A DNA stretch of 61,770 bases from Alectoria sarmentosa (Eukaryota > Ascomycota > Lecanoromycetes > Lecanorales > Parmeliaceae): assembly GCA_009733775.1 (NCBI GenBank), contig WOGZ01000208.1, positions 1 to 61,770 of the forward strand, in the 5' to 3' direction. Shown here in pieces: positions 11,822 to 21,663 of the stretch. Position numbers and translations under genes: made by a program. The notes under the pieces are model-generated. The model had not been told where the DNA came from and made no database searches. It worked only from the letters and a program-made list of their open reading frames with translations. Each line of letters opens with the position of its first letter. Position 1 is the stretch's first letter.

Positions 11822-13132
11822 ATGGAAGATCCGCTCCGACTCCAGCAGGCGCACGACCTTTTTACGCTGACGTTTGGTGTGGAGTTTGAATTTATCGTTC
11901 GCTTCAAGCTGGGGGAATACGCTGATGACGCAGAGGAGTCTCGCGGATGGGACCCGATGCATGGAGACCGTGCGCGGGATCATATCAGGGCCGTCCTTGA
12001 CGAGGAGTTCTCGGCGTGCAATGAGTGTGAACGCATCGGTCAGTCGATCCCAGGCTTTGAGAAATGGGACCTGGGCAGCGACGCGTCGATCCACGTCTGG
12101 GAGCTGTTGCCACCACCGGACGAAGGTCGTTTCGATTACTACAGTATGGAGCTGAGAAGTCCTGCCTTGCCATATACCACGGCATCGCTGTTCCATGTCA
12201 GGGAGGTGTTTCGGCGGCTTTTCTCGACTTTTGACATCCTAGTCAACAAGAGCTGCGGGCTCCATGTCCACGTTGGCAATGGGCTAAAGGGCTTCCCATT
12301 GCAGACGCTGAAGAACCTTTGCATCTTGACAGCAACATTCGAGCGAGAGCTGGAAAGCCTCCATCCGCCATCGCGAATCGGTAACGAATATTCGCAATCT
12401 TGTGGTGCCCTGTTCGTGGGAATCAGCCCGTGGGACATGGAGAAGATTATCAAATCGACCCGGAACGAGAACGATCTTATCTTTCTTGTGCAGAATGGGG
12501 AGAAGGGCTACGCGTACAACCTCCTTAATCTCGGGGGAGGCAAAGAAACAATCGAGTTCCGGCAGCACGAGGCAACGGTCAATGTAGACGACATCATCAA
12601 ATGGGTGGAGCTGACCTGCAGTCTGGTCGAGAAGGCGCACGGGTTCGCCACGGAAGACCATTACGATCTGGATCAGACCGATGTGCGTCGCTACCATCTG
12701 GATGACTACCTCGATGCCACTTACTGCCTTCCCAACCGGAGCATTCTCGATGTGTTAGCCAATCTGGGCCTAGATGAAATGGCGGAGTACTACGGCAGTC
12801 GCGGTCTGTTCACCCACTCGAGACCTGCCTGGGCTTGGGCTGACCCATGTCAGGAGGATACAATGGCGCCATGGATTGACCCGGATGATCGACTTGAGAG
12901 TCTTCACGGAGAAATAGTTTCGAGGAGTGTGGCGAATTCGAAGGAGAATCGAAAGAGATATTGGGAGGCGGTCTTGGCATGCGCGAAGTGTACTTATATC
13001 AATGTTCCGTGCGAGCACGACAGTACGGTCGGGGCAGAGGGCTCTTGGGAGTGTTTCTGCGACTATTGGGATTGTCGGTCCCGTGCAGAATCACGGATGA
13101 CAGCGTTGGGTAGCGTTTGCGGGGTGGAGTAG
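11822..13132 (+). CDS. Putative amidoligase (Amidoligase_2 family, 436 aa)
   Basis: The single exon begins with the signature FGVEFEFIV at residues 18-26, the glutamate-rich first strand of the glutamine-synthetase/COOH-NH2 ligase fold. It continues with GLHVHVGNG (about residues 145-153) and IEFRQHEATV (about 242-251), the other two metal/ATP-binding motifs of the Amidoligase_2 family. Members are predicted to form amide bonds between carboxylates and amines using ATP. Substrates in fungi are unknown. The C-terminus (residues about 385-430) is Cys-rich (CAKCTYINVPC, CFCDYWDC) and may bind a metal. No signal peptide or membrane segment is seen. The neighbours do not hint at a pathway. Confidence 0.85.
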   Translation: MEDPLRLQQAHDLFTLTFGVEFEFIVRFKLGEYADDAEESRGWDPMHGDRARDHIRAVLDEEFSACNECERIGQSIPGFEKWDLGSDASIHVWELLPPPDEGRFDYYSMELRSPALPYTTASLFHVREVFRRLFSTFDILVNKSCGLHVHVGNGLKGFPLQTLKNLCILTATFERELESLHPPSRIGNEYSQSCGALFVGISPWDMEKIIKSTRNENDLIFLVQNGEKGYAYNLLNLGGGKETIEFRQHEATVNVDDIIKWVELTCSLVEKAHGFATEDHYDLDQTDVRRYHLDDYLDATYCLPNRSILDVLANLGLDEMAEYYGSRGLFTHSRPAWAWADPCQEDTMAPWIDPDDRLESLHGEIVSRSVANSKENRKRYWEAVLACAKCTYINVPCEHDSTVGAEGSWECFCDYWDCRSRAESRMTALGSVCGVE

Positions 13133-16100
13133 TACGCAGGACCAATCCGTGTCTGTTTAGAGCCGCGATGAGAGTGGTAGGATCGAACCCTGACAAACGA
13201 ATGTATAGCTTCGCTTCCTTGGTTGATACTGGGCTTTAGACTAGAGATGTGACATTCTCTGAGCCGATGAGCTTCGCAATCAATATGTGACTTTCTTAGA
13301 GCTACTGAAGATGCGAGTAAAGCTCGAGTAAGGGATGCGAAGAACCCACTTGCCTTGGCAAGGTGTCCCCTTGATGAATGAGGGTCACGGATACATGGTA
13401 AAGGCTCTTGAACTCTGTCATGGTTTCGACTTACTTAGCTGCGGCGGCTGGGTTGTTGCTCTTAAAATGCTTTCCGTGCTCGTTGACCCACCGAGATAGT
13501 CAAGCTATAGAACCCTCAGAGACGCGAGATCGATCCACAAGCCATTGAGCAGCTGTGTCCGTACTGTGGTCGCATGGCCAGCTTCGACCACCAGAAGCCA
13601 CAGGAGCTGGACAATGCCAATGCAAGCTTCAATGGGTAGGCTATACTTTTCTGATCTTGACTACCGGTTGTTCACCCACAAGACATTGATTGGTACAAGG
13701 ATCCGTCTGGCCTGGCTGTGTACTCCTCAGTCATGTTTATGCATCGACAGCTCGCAAGTCCTACCGATCGAGAGAAAGGCAGGAGGAAACCTGGCTGTTG
13801 ATAACCCGTCTCTAATCTTCGACTCTCATCTTTCCGAATCGATTTAGCTATGTATGAATTCAGATGACGACATGGTGATTTCCGATGACTCGGACCTTGG
13901 CGAAATCGGCACTTTTCGACTTCGATGTCCCATAACGGCAAGGAAAAGTCTCGGGAGCACTGAACCGAGCTCTAAACGTAATCGGCAACGCTCTCTCATC
14001 TTGTCACTTCAAGCAGCCCATTCGGTGGCCGTGCGTTACCCATCCACTGGCACGGTGTACGATTCAGGGGTTCAGCCATACGTAGTAACGCGTCCATCAG
14101 ACATGGGATGAAAGCCGCTACGCGCGATCATGGTATGCTAGAACATATGAGGGATAAGGCTAGACCATGCGTGGTTTGCTTTTAATAAGTGCTGGGAGAG
14201 AAGTGCCAAGACGTGCACAGATCAGAAAGCCTCTGATGGGACTATTTGGTGACACTGTCAGACCACGAGATCTGGACAAAAAGACGCGACGAAAGCGGGC
14301 CCCAAGAAGTCACTATGGCTGTAAGCTATGTGGGACTCAGATATGTCATCACATAGCGTGTTGAGATGAGCATATAGCTGCTATTCAAGTTCGTAGATTT
14401 CTGGTGGGGGATGCTAAGGAATCGTACACCCAGGGCACTAGTGGAGGGGATTCTTATCACACGAGGATTGGATTTGCCGAAGAGGTCTATTTCCTCGAAG
14501 GCCGCGTTTTTCGTTTTGGGTACATAGTAGACGCTTTTTGCAGGAGGAAACGTTTCGGCAATTGGCCGAGGCTGTCGAAGTGGAGATTCGGATGCTTTGC
14601 ATCAATTGGGTTTTCGAGTCTCGGGAGGCAAGAGCCGCCAAGACGCGTTCGCCGTCAAGTACTCCACTCCAATTGGCTACTAAAGAATCGAGGCTCTTGC
14701 TGGCGAGTGCAACCTTCTAGGATCATGGATGTGAGACAGTGAGGATGAGGGAGGCAATTCTTAATTTCGCCAAGAAATCGCCGATTACTCGGAACTGTCT
14801 CCGCCAAGGGGCTTCAACTTAATGCCCTGCAGCGTTGGCTTCCTCGGCCCTGACTAGGTCGCTCTGAGCCTAAAAGCACGGTCCACGACTCCACCTTCCA
14901 CCAAGCTAATGCTCATGTCAAATCTCGAGCTGCATAAAAACGGAGAAAAAGGATGCAGTCATGCATGGATGAAGGCTTCCTTTCGTAGCGTGGCGCTGTG
15001 GCTTTTGGACGTTGGTCGAGGTCAAATAGTGAGGAGAGGTCATGGGTGTTTGGCAGAAAGGACTTGTTTCCATCTGCCGGATTTTCGACATGCAACAGAG
15101 AATGCGGTCATGAGTAGAGATTGACGATAGTAGGATTGAGATTAATAATGAATCATACAGTAGTAGAACACGAATGGTGCCGTGTCAAGTTGGAAGAGGG
15201 CAATAGATGCGAGCGATGAAGCAGTTCGAGGGCCAAAACGGACCGGTGGTGGCCCAGCAGGCAAAGTGGAATAACGCCATCAAGTCTGGCGTCATATTCT
15301 GGCTAAAGGCTAGGTAGGTAAAGTAGAAGATAGAAGATACGCTAGATGACTCATTGGCCAGAATTTCCATCCCATCTCCCGCTGCACGACAACCAACGTC
15401 GTCAAGCTTCGAGGCTTCCATCATAGAAGAACCATTAGCGTTTTGTGGCTGTACTGTATATCTTGATTGACCACCCCTCATCAAGAATCAATAGGAGGCA
15501 ACCATGCTGCTTATTGGCACATGAGACTTCCAAGTACCCTGAGGGGCAGATGCAAGTGATCGACCTTTCACCTGCCACGTCAAAATAGAGGATCGGCGAC
15601 ACCACAATTCTCCCTTGCCAATTTCTCGGCCCATTGCGATTGGCCCAGACTAGCAAAAGCCTCCTGGCAATATAGCCAAGCCCATAGCGGCAGGGAAATT
15701 GAGCCTGTTCGGCTTTTTCGGCCTACACCTTGCTTCATAAGCTCACAACGCCAAACAACATGGCAGCAGGGGCTATCCACATCTTCAAACCTACCTATCT
15801 CGCGTGCTTGATAACGCGTTCCACGTTGGAACCCTTACGCCCACGCCGAGATGATGACTCAGTACATGGCAAGTAGTGCATCTAGAATGCACCAACTCTC
15901 ATTGAATTGGGTTGCCCCCATGGAATTGGGGTCCCTGTGCTCCCGGATCTTGAATTCCATCGTAACGTCAAACAAGTGTCTATATTTGTAGAGGGGCCTC
16001 GTGAGGTCTTTTATCGTCACTTATCCCCCTCTCTTTCCATCATCTAAAATTACCAATGTGCTGCGTATTGAAGAAGTTCTATCTTCGTCCGATGGCTCTC

Positions 16101-16191
16101 CTGTAGAGGGACTAGTGTTTGAGAACAGTTTTGGTAATCGGAGCCACCGTGCCTATCAAGGGAGTGGAGAGGAAAAACCGCAAAGATTGAT
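13133..16191. other. Gene-poor stretch with transposon debris
   Basis: About 3 kb without an intact gene. One remnant is recognisable (14151-14388, listed separately). The remaining small frames do not resemble known proteins. The Rhodopsin-domain gene promoter should lie in the last few hundred bases. Confidence 0.45.
14151..14388 (+). pseudogene. Relic of a transposase C-terminus (zinc-ribbon-like), broken
   Basis: The frame from about 14164 reads a basic linker, then HYGCKLCGTQICHHIAC, stop, DEHIAAIQ. The pattern C-x2-C-x4-C-x4-C-stop-D-E-H matches the Cys/His-rich tail of PiggyBac-type (DDE_Tnp_1_7-like) fungal transposases, in which a Trp stands where TGA is found here (TGG to TGA). An upstream piece in another frame (ARPCVVC) looks like the first half of the same cluster, with in-frame stops next to it. 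No catalytic domain is recognisable nearby. The assignment rests on pattern memory and needs a profile search. Confidence 0.4.
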
Positions 16192-17903
16192 ATGGCCAGC
16201 ATACCCGGGTTGAATGGCGTGGTCACCAGCACTACCTCGACCTCCTCAGCAGTGGCACAGATGGTCGTGGCAACTGCCAAAACCATGTCGTCAGCAGCCA
16301 TGAGACCAACAACAAGCACAACAATGTCAGTAGCAAGTGCAACGATGGCAGGAGCAGCCATGGCTTCGTCTATAATCAACGATCCGCAGGCGGGCATGGC
16401 AACGGTGAAGAATATGTGCGCATCTCCAGGCATGAGCCAGATGTGTCAGGACAATACTCACATCGTCATTGGAACGTGCATCGGCCTGATAGTTCTCTCG
16501 ACTTCCGCTGTGTTACTGCGCTTGGCATCGAGACGTGTCTCGGCGCTATCGTTTTGGTGGGACGATGCTGTAATAATATTGAGCCTGGTGAGAGCTGCAA
16601 CATTGATTCCAAGCAGCTAATTGGTGCTAATTGAAATGACAGATGGGCTCGTTTGCGTGTTCTGCTCTCATGCTCATTGGTACCATCACCCCAGATCCTT
16701 CTTGATAATCAGGACATGCTCACGATTTTATGCAGATGCCAAAAATGGCGTCGGCCGACATTTCGAGACCGTCCCCGAGTCAAGCGTTGTCATACTATTC
16801 AAAGTCAGTTGCCCTCTCCATCCTCTTGGCCTCTCCCAATTTTGCCTGACAACCTGGAAAGACGACCGTCGCCTACGACATCTTCTACTGCGTCTGCGTA
16901 ACCCTCACCAAAATCTCCATCCTCCTCTTCTACTACCGCCTCTTCGGTGTCAACAAAAATTTCAAATACGCCTGCTACGTCGTTCTCACTCTCGTCACGT
17001 GCTGGTGTATCGCCATAGTCTTGACCGTTCTCTTCCAATGCATACCCGTCGAAGCCGCTTGGATAAGACCGTACCCGCACAGCAAATGCATCAACAGTAA
17101 CGCTTCCCTACTCGGTACTGCGATCACGAACGTAATCCTCGACATTGTTATCCTAGTGTTACCGATGGTTCCTATCTGGAGTCTCAGTCTCACTGTACGG
17201 CAGAAGGCCACGCTAACTGCCATTTTCCTACTGGGAGCTTTGTACGTCACCCTCTACAACTTCCCCATCCCACATCTCCCCATCCCACACCCCCCCCCCA
17301 CCCATTCTAAACCCTCTTCCTCACAACAGTATTTGCGGCGCCGCCGTCGTCCGCGTCTGGGCCATCATCAACATCGACCAAACCGACGTAACCTGGTCCT
17401 ACGTCCGTCCCCTCATCTGGTCCTCCGTCGAAATCTCAATCGGCATCACCTGTGCCTGCCTCCCGACCTTGCAACCGCTCATCCAACTCTGCCTTGGCCG
17501 CCGCTCCCTCTCCAACCCTTCTCGAAAAAACCCTAACGCACCCAACATCAATAACAACAACAACAACAACAACAACAACCAGAATCCAAGATACAGCTCA
17601 GGGCTGGGCTACGCAGTCGGGATACAAGCGCACGGACGACCGCAGATGGTGGGCGTGCGGAGGCCGTCGAATACGGATTTCTATCGCCTCAAGGAGAGGG
17701 GAGGCGGGGTCACGGAGATTATATCGTCCGCGTGGGCAAGCAGGGAGGATCTGGGGCTCGGGGCCAGCGAGGCGAGCGCGAGTGTGAGCGTGAGAGCGGG
17801 GACGAGTTGGAGCGATGAGATTCCGCTCAAGGGGATCCGCGTTAAGAATGAGGTGGAGGTGGATACGAGCTCGGATATTGGAGGGGTGTTGTCGCCTGTT
17901 TAG
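16192..17903 (+). CDS. Rhodopsin-domain (PTH11/GPCR-like) seven-transmembrane protein, 5 exons
   Basis: Exons 16192-16587, 16643-16679, 16736-16803, 16862-17241 and 17330-17903 join in frame. A Ser/Thr/Ala-rich, presumably extracellular N-terminus precedes TM1 (THIVIGTCIGLIVLSTSAVL). Family landmarks follow: FWWDDAVIILSL, a second helix with DAKNGVGRH, TKISILLFYYRLF, an extracellular loop with CIPVEAAWIRP, a TM5 rich in Ile/Val/Leu, and the TM6/7 segment VVRVWAIINIDQTDVTWSYV. The cytosolic tail (from about residue 370) has a polyasparagine run and is otherwise disordered. These proteins are widespread in Pezizomycotina plasma membranes; only a few have known roles in surface or nutrient sensing. 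The second donor (GTACCA) is weak, but the frame and motif leave no alternative. Confidence 0.8.
17551..17579 (+). repeat. (AAC)n coding microsatellite
   Basis: About nine AAC triplets encode the polyasparagine run in the cytosolic tail of the Rhodopsin-domain protein. Confidence 0.8.
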
Positions 17904-18649
17904 CTCCCCCCACCCCCCTCTCTGACCTCTCGCTTTTGTTGTCTGGTTTTTTATTTATTTATTGGGAATGCGGTTTATGACGCCGGAGTCTACATCCTAC
18001 AGCATGTCGGGCATACAGCGCGGGATGCATTCATTTCACGCATGGGCGGCGCCCTGGCGGGCTTGGGCATTTGGGACGAATTTGGGAGGCAGTGGGACTT
18101 GGCATTTGTAACGAGTATCATGAGAACGATCTGGGGGATGGCTCTGAAGGAGGGGGGGGGACGAGCGTTATGGGTGGGTGTGTGTGTACATGTAGTTGCG
18201 TGTATAGAATTCGCAATCGATACCCCTGGCATCTGCTTGCAGTTGCACTTGTACAAGTACAGACAGCTGCTACTGCTTACAAATTATTGGAAACCAACAG
18301 GTTGCGCTTTGCGACCTCCACATTCCCTTGGACATGGAACGTTGCGTGGGGCTTCTTCCTGTAGCATTAAATTAAGTCATCGGTCATATCTGATGAAGTT
18401 GGCGGCGATATTCATGCGTCTGGAAGGCGTTGGCGTTTGCACAAAAAAAAAAAAAGGTTGGTGCCTTTCACAATGAAGAACGATGATATGGATCGAATGT
18501 CTGCCTTATACACACTTTAGTCTGTCGTGATAACGGCTTGGGGAGTTGTGTTACGTCAGTCGGGAGTAGGGATGGTATTTTGGGGTGTGGCCGATGATGG
18601 AACTATGGGGCTTATTGGGCTGGGAAAGGGGCGCCCATGCCTTCCTGTG
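17904..18649. other. Downstream region of the Rhodopsin-domain gene
   Basis: No supported gene. It contains a poly-A run near 18441-18453 and G-rich runs. Short frames have no family resemblance. Confidence 0.4.
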
Positions 18650-19055
18650 GATAGTGCTCGAATGCACACATCACACACACACACAGATGAGGGTATACGA
18701 ATGAGGTCAATACTGATTGATCCTTTCCAACGCCAGGGCTGGCAAGCGAACAGAGGTCCGAACACGCATGAAGTCGAGCCCTAGCGCTAAGACAAATTCC
18801 ATGGCTGTGGCAGCAGCGTAGACCTGGAATGCAAATGAAGCTGTACACAGGTGAGGGATGGCGGGACAAGAATACCTATGGCTCTGAAAGAGATGGAATC
18901 TAATCAAGGGCCAGCAGATGGTTGCAAGACAGGTATATGTAGAGCGTCTTCGTAACAGGTGTCTCCTGTCGTGAACACGTGTGTGAAACACTCCATGCGA
19001 TAGCCTCTATGCGACTCACTGACCCGCAGTCCTACTATAGCGAAATGACACTAGG
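18650..19055. repeat. Old dispersed repeat, copy A (partner at 27285-27745)
   Basis: Shared with the second copy in the same order and orientation: CTCGAATGCACACA followed by a CA run and ATGAGGGTATA; a block around GGCTCTGAAAGAGATGGAA; and an end with CCATGC, a TATGC block and CCGCAGTCC. Spacing differs by tens of bases and substitutions are many, so the duplication is old. No convincing coding capacity was found in either copy. Confidence 0.65.
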
Positions 19056-19390
19056 GCCATGGGTATAGCGCACCGGTCAAAGTGACGGGATATCGCGTGC
19101 TTTCGGGGGATCAAACGACCGCGAAAGAGGTAGGGTTTCTGCGGCATGGGATCCAGGACTCCAGGTGTGTAATGGGGCTATAGTCCTGCTTCCGCTACCA
19201 GGCGTCCAAAGGTTGCGGGAATTAGGTCGACTGTGCTCGAACGGTTCCTGACCGGGCACGCGACGATCAATGTCTCCGGAATGGGAATCCTGGGAGAGAA
19301 CCATCGCCATGAGAGTCTTTCCACCAGAGCGTTGAGAACGGTATGATTCATAAGCCAGGCCGATGCAGGGCTGCAGCCCGCGGTCTACGC

Positions 19391-20335
19391 TCACAATTGA
19401 GCTTCGGAAGTATTGTTCAAGAGTCTATGCATAGCCCTTCGCGCACCAGCATCCTCACTGGACGCATTGGCCTGCTCAGTCGTTGTGGAGGAATTGGAGC
19501 GGCGGAGCCAAGCCAGAACCTGTGGAAGCAAAGACGCGGACGTGGATGTACCCTCGCCTTTTCCATGATCAGAAGTACTAGTGTGAGTGTGCGAAGTCAC
19601 ATTCGACGTAGCAGCTGTAGGGCTACCTGGTAAGCAATCTCCATTGTGAGCAATGGTGGTAGCTAGAGCTAAGCTCCTTGACATCGACCTCGTATGTGGC
19701 CGATTGGAGCTCGTCTCCGCTACTGGCTCGAGCCTTGCAGGTAGGAAGAAACTGTCCGGGCTGCTTTCTGTAGTCGTGAGCTGTCCTTGAGGAGGGCGAT
19801 GACTGCTGTGCTCCGCGGCCAAGCTCATCCTGCTTCGACCGCATATCTCTGCGATGGCATCGATTGAGGAATCGACTTCCGGACCAACCGAGGCAAGGAT
19901 GTCTTGGAACGAGAAGCTCTCGACAGGTGGGAGCTGAGGGGACGTGGACTTGTCAATGGGCTGGTGCTTCTTCTTCATGTCTGGCTTGGTCGATGGGCTA
20001 CGGACGAGTACAGGCTTGGAGCTTGTTGGGGTTTGGGACTTTGGTGGCGTGATTTTGGGGGCGTCTTTGCTCTCCACACGTTGGATTGCTGGTTGATGTG
20101 CAGATATTGGTTCTTTGGCATTGCTCTTTGGCAATTGCCGTTGCGAGTTGATAGAAGAAGCGGTGTGGACATCTCTCCGAGTTATCTCCTGCACAGCAGT
20201 ACTAGTCGGCTTCTGCTGGCCTACTACTTCCCCATCATGTCCCTGGTGTGCAGCCGTCTGGCCAGCAGGCTGTTGCATAGTGGGTGGAGAAGCAGCCGCA
20301 ACAGGCGCTTGGGGCGGAGTTTGGACCATCATCAT
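19391..20335 (-). CDS. Low-complexity hypothetical protein (about 314 aa)
   Basis: Open frame from ATG 20335 to 19391. The protein is rich in Ser, Thr, Pro and Gln and largely disordered. A short ordered-looking segment (PPVESFSFQDILASVGP, then SSIDAIAEICGRSRMSLA) sits near the middle. A second possible helix (LLPQVLAWLRRSNSS) lies near the C-terminus. No signal peptide, membrane span or known domain is seen. The length and the absence of stops suggest a real gene, but a spurious GC-rich frame cannot be excluded. Confidence 0.45.
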   Translation of the reverse strand: MMMVQTPPQAPVAAASPPTMQQPAGQTAAHQGHDGEVVGQQKPTSTAVQEITRRDVHTASSINSQRQLPKSNAKEPISAHQPAIQRVESKDAPKITPPKSQTPTSSKPVLVRSPSTKPDMKKKHQPIDKSTSPQLPPVESFSFQDILASVGPEVDSSIDAIAEICGRSRMSLAAEHSSHRPPQGQLTTTESSPDSFFLPARLEPVAETSSNRPHTRSMSRSLALATTIAHNGDCLPGSPTAATSNVTSHTHTSTSDHGKGEGTSTSASLLPQVLAWLRRSNSSTTTEQANASSEDAGARRAMHRLLNNTSEAQL

Positions 20336-21663
20336 ATCTTTGCGCAACGCAATTGGCCCTCGGAAAAGATGCTGCAGATGCCTATGACTGTATATTGCCG
20401 ATCAACAGAATTTTGTGGAAAGGTACGACTGGAAGTAGAAACGCGTGGCGATAAGTGGGGCTGGGAGTATGCAGAGGTGCGTTGTCACGAGGACTGGGCG
20501 CATAGACTATTGGGTCGCCTCTAGACCGGTCTTCCAAAAACCCCTGAACATTGCCGTCTACAGCGATGTGGTGTCACTGGGAAGAAGCAGATATTAATAG
20601 GTCAGGGAGAGCTGCGTATACGAAGCAGGTGAGAGAGAGAAATGGAAGACCGTAAGACTTCGAAAGGCGGCGGAGGTGATGCTGTCCTATCTTTAAGAAG
20701 CCGTCATGGTCCTACAGAGTATTTGGGCTACGCTAGACTTTACACTACAGCATATCAGCCAAGCCCAGCTATTGATGGCTCTGCCCATATTCTTCGTCCA
20801 TCATCCTTTTCGCGCTGTAAAGTAAAGATATAAAATACCCCCGAGGCTTTCATTTTCATGAATTGAGAGTGTATTTTGCATAGAAACACTCCAGCTTTGC
20901 TAAAGTAGCGAAGGCCAGGCGGTGTACCTCATGATTGGAAAATATAGGGCTGGATTCTAGCTATACGTTTCTACTATGATATACAATCTCCAAAATCGAA
21001 CCTTTACAATTTACCGTTCCTCAACAACAAGATAAAATGAGTGGAAGGAATTAGAACAGAGCGTAGTATGTTATATCTTCATTTCTAAGAATTTTCGGAA
21101 TCAAAAATAATCTGATAAATTTACATGATAATATAGTAAGTTGGTACACTAACGTATTTTATCGAGTCATCATATAATTTTATTTATATACCTTCAATTG
21201 TAACAACTCCTGGATTTATTCAAATGGCATTTCATAATCTGTCGTACTTTATCAGGGTCTTTGAGAATTTGTTGTGAATCGAGAAATTATAAAGGTTTGA
21301 TTTTGAGAATTGCATATCCTAGTAAGGATAGTTAAGCGATTAGCGTAATTTCTATCAGTGGCAGTGCAGTCCGAGGCGGTCCGAGGGTCCTTTTTCCTCA
21401 CAGTACGTGCTTACCTTTCCCTCAAGACAGTTTTCACGAATGAGTGGCTATTACTTTCACCATGCGCATTCAACATAGAGCAATCACAAAAATATACGTG
21501 TATTCGCTGTTTCACTCTCCTGGCCTTGAAATGCTCCTGACTCTTACTAGAATCAATCCCTGGGGCCGACTTAGAGGATATTGATCAGTAATCAAGGGTA
21601 CAAGTGAACTGCCTACATGCCTCCTACGCCTGTCGAGACTGCCCCCTTTGAGACTCTCCAAGC
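20336..21663. other. Intergenic region, partly AT-rich
   Basis: No supported gene. From about 20830 to 21350 the sequence is clearly richer in A+T than the flanks and has no family resemblance. It may be old mutated repeat DNA. Confidence 0.4.
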
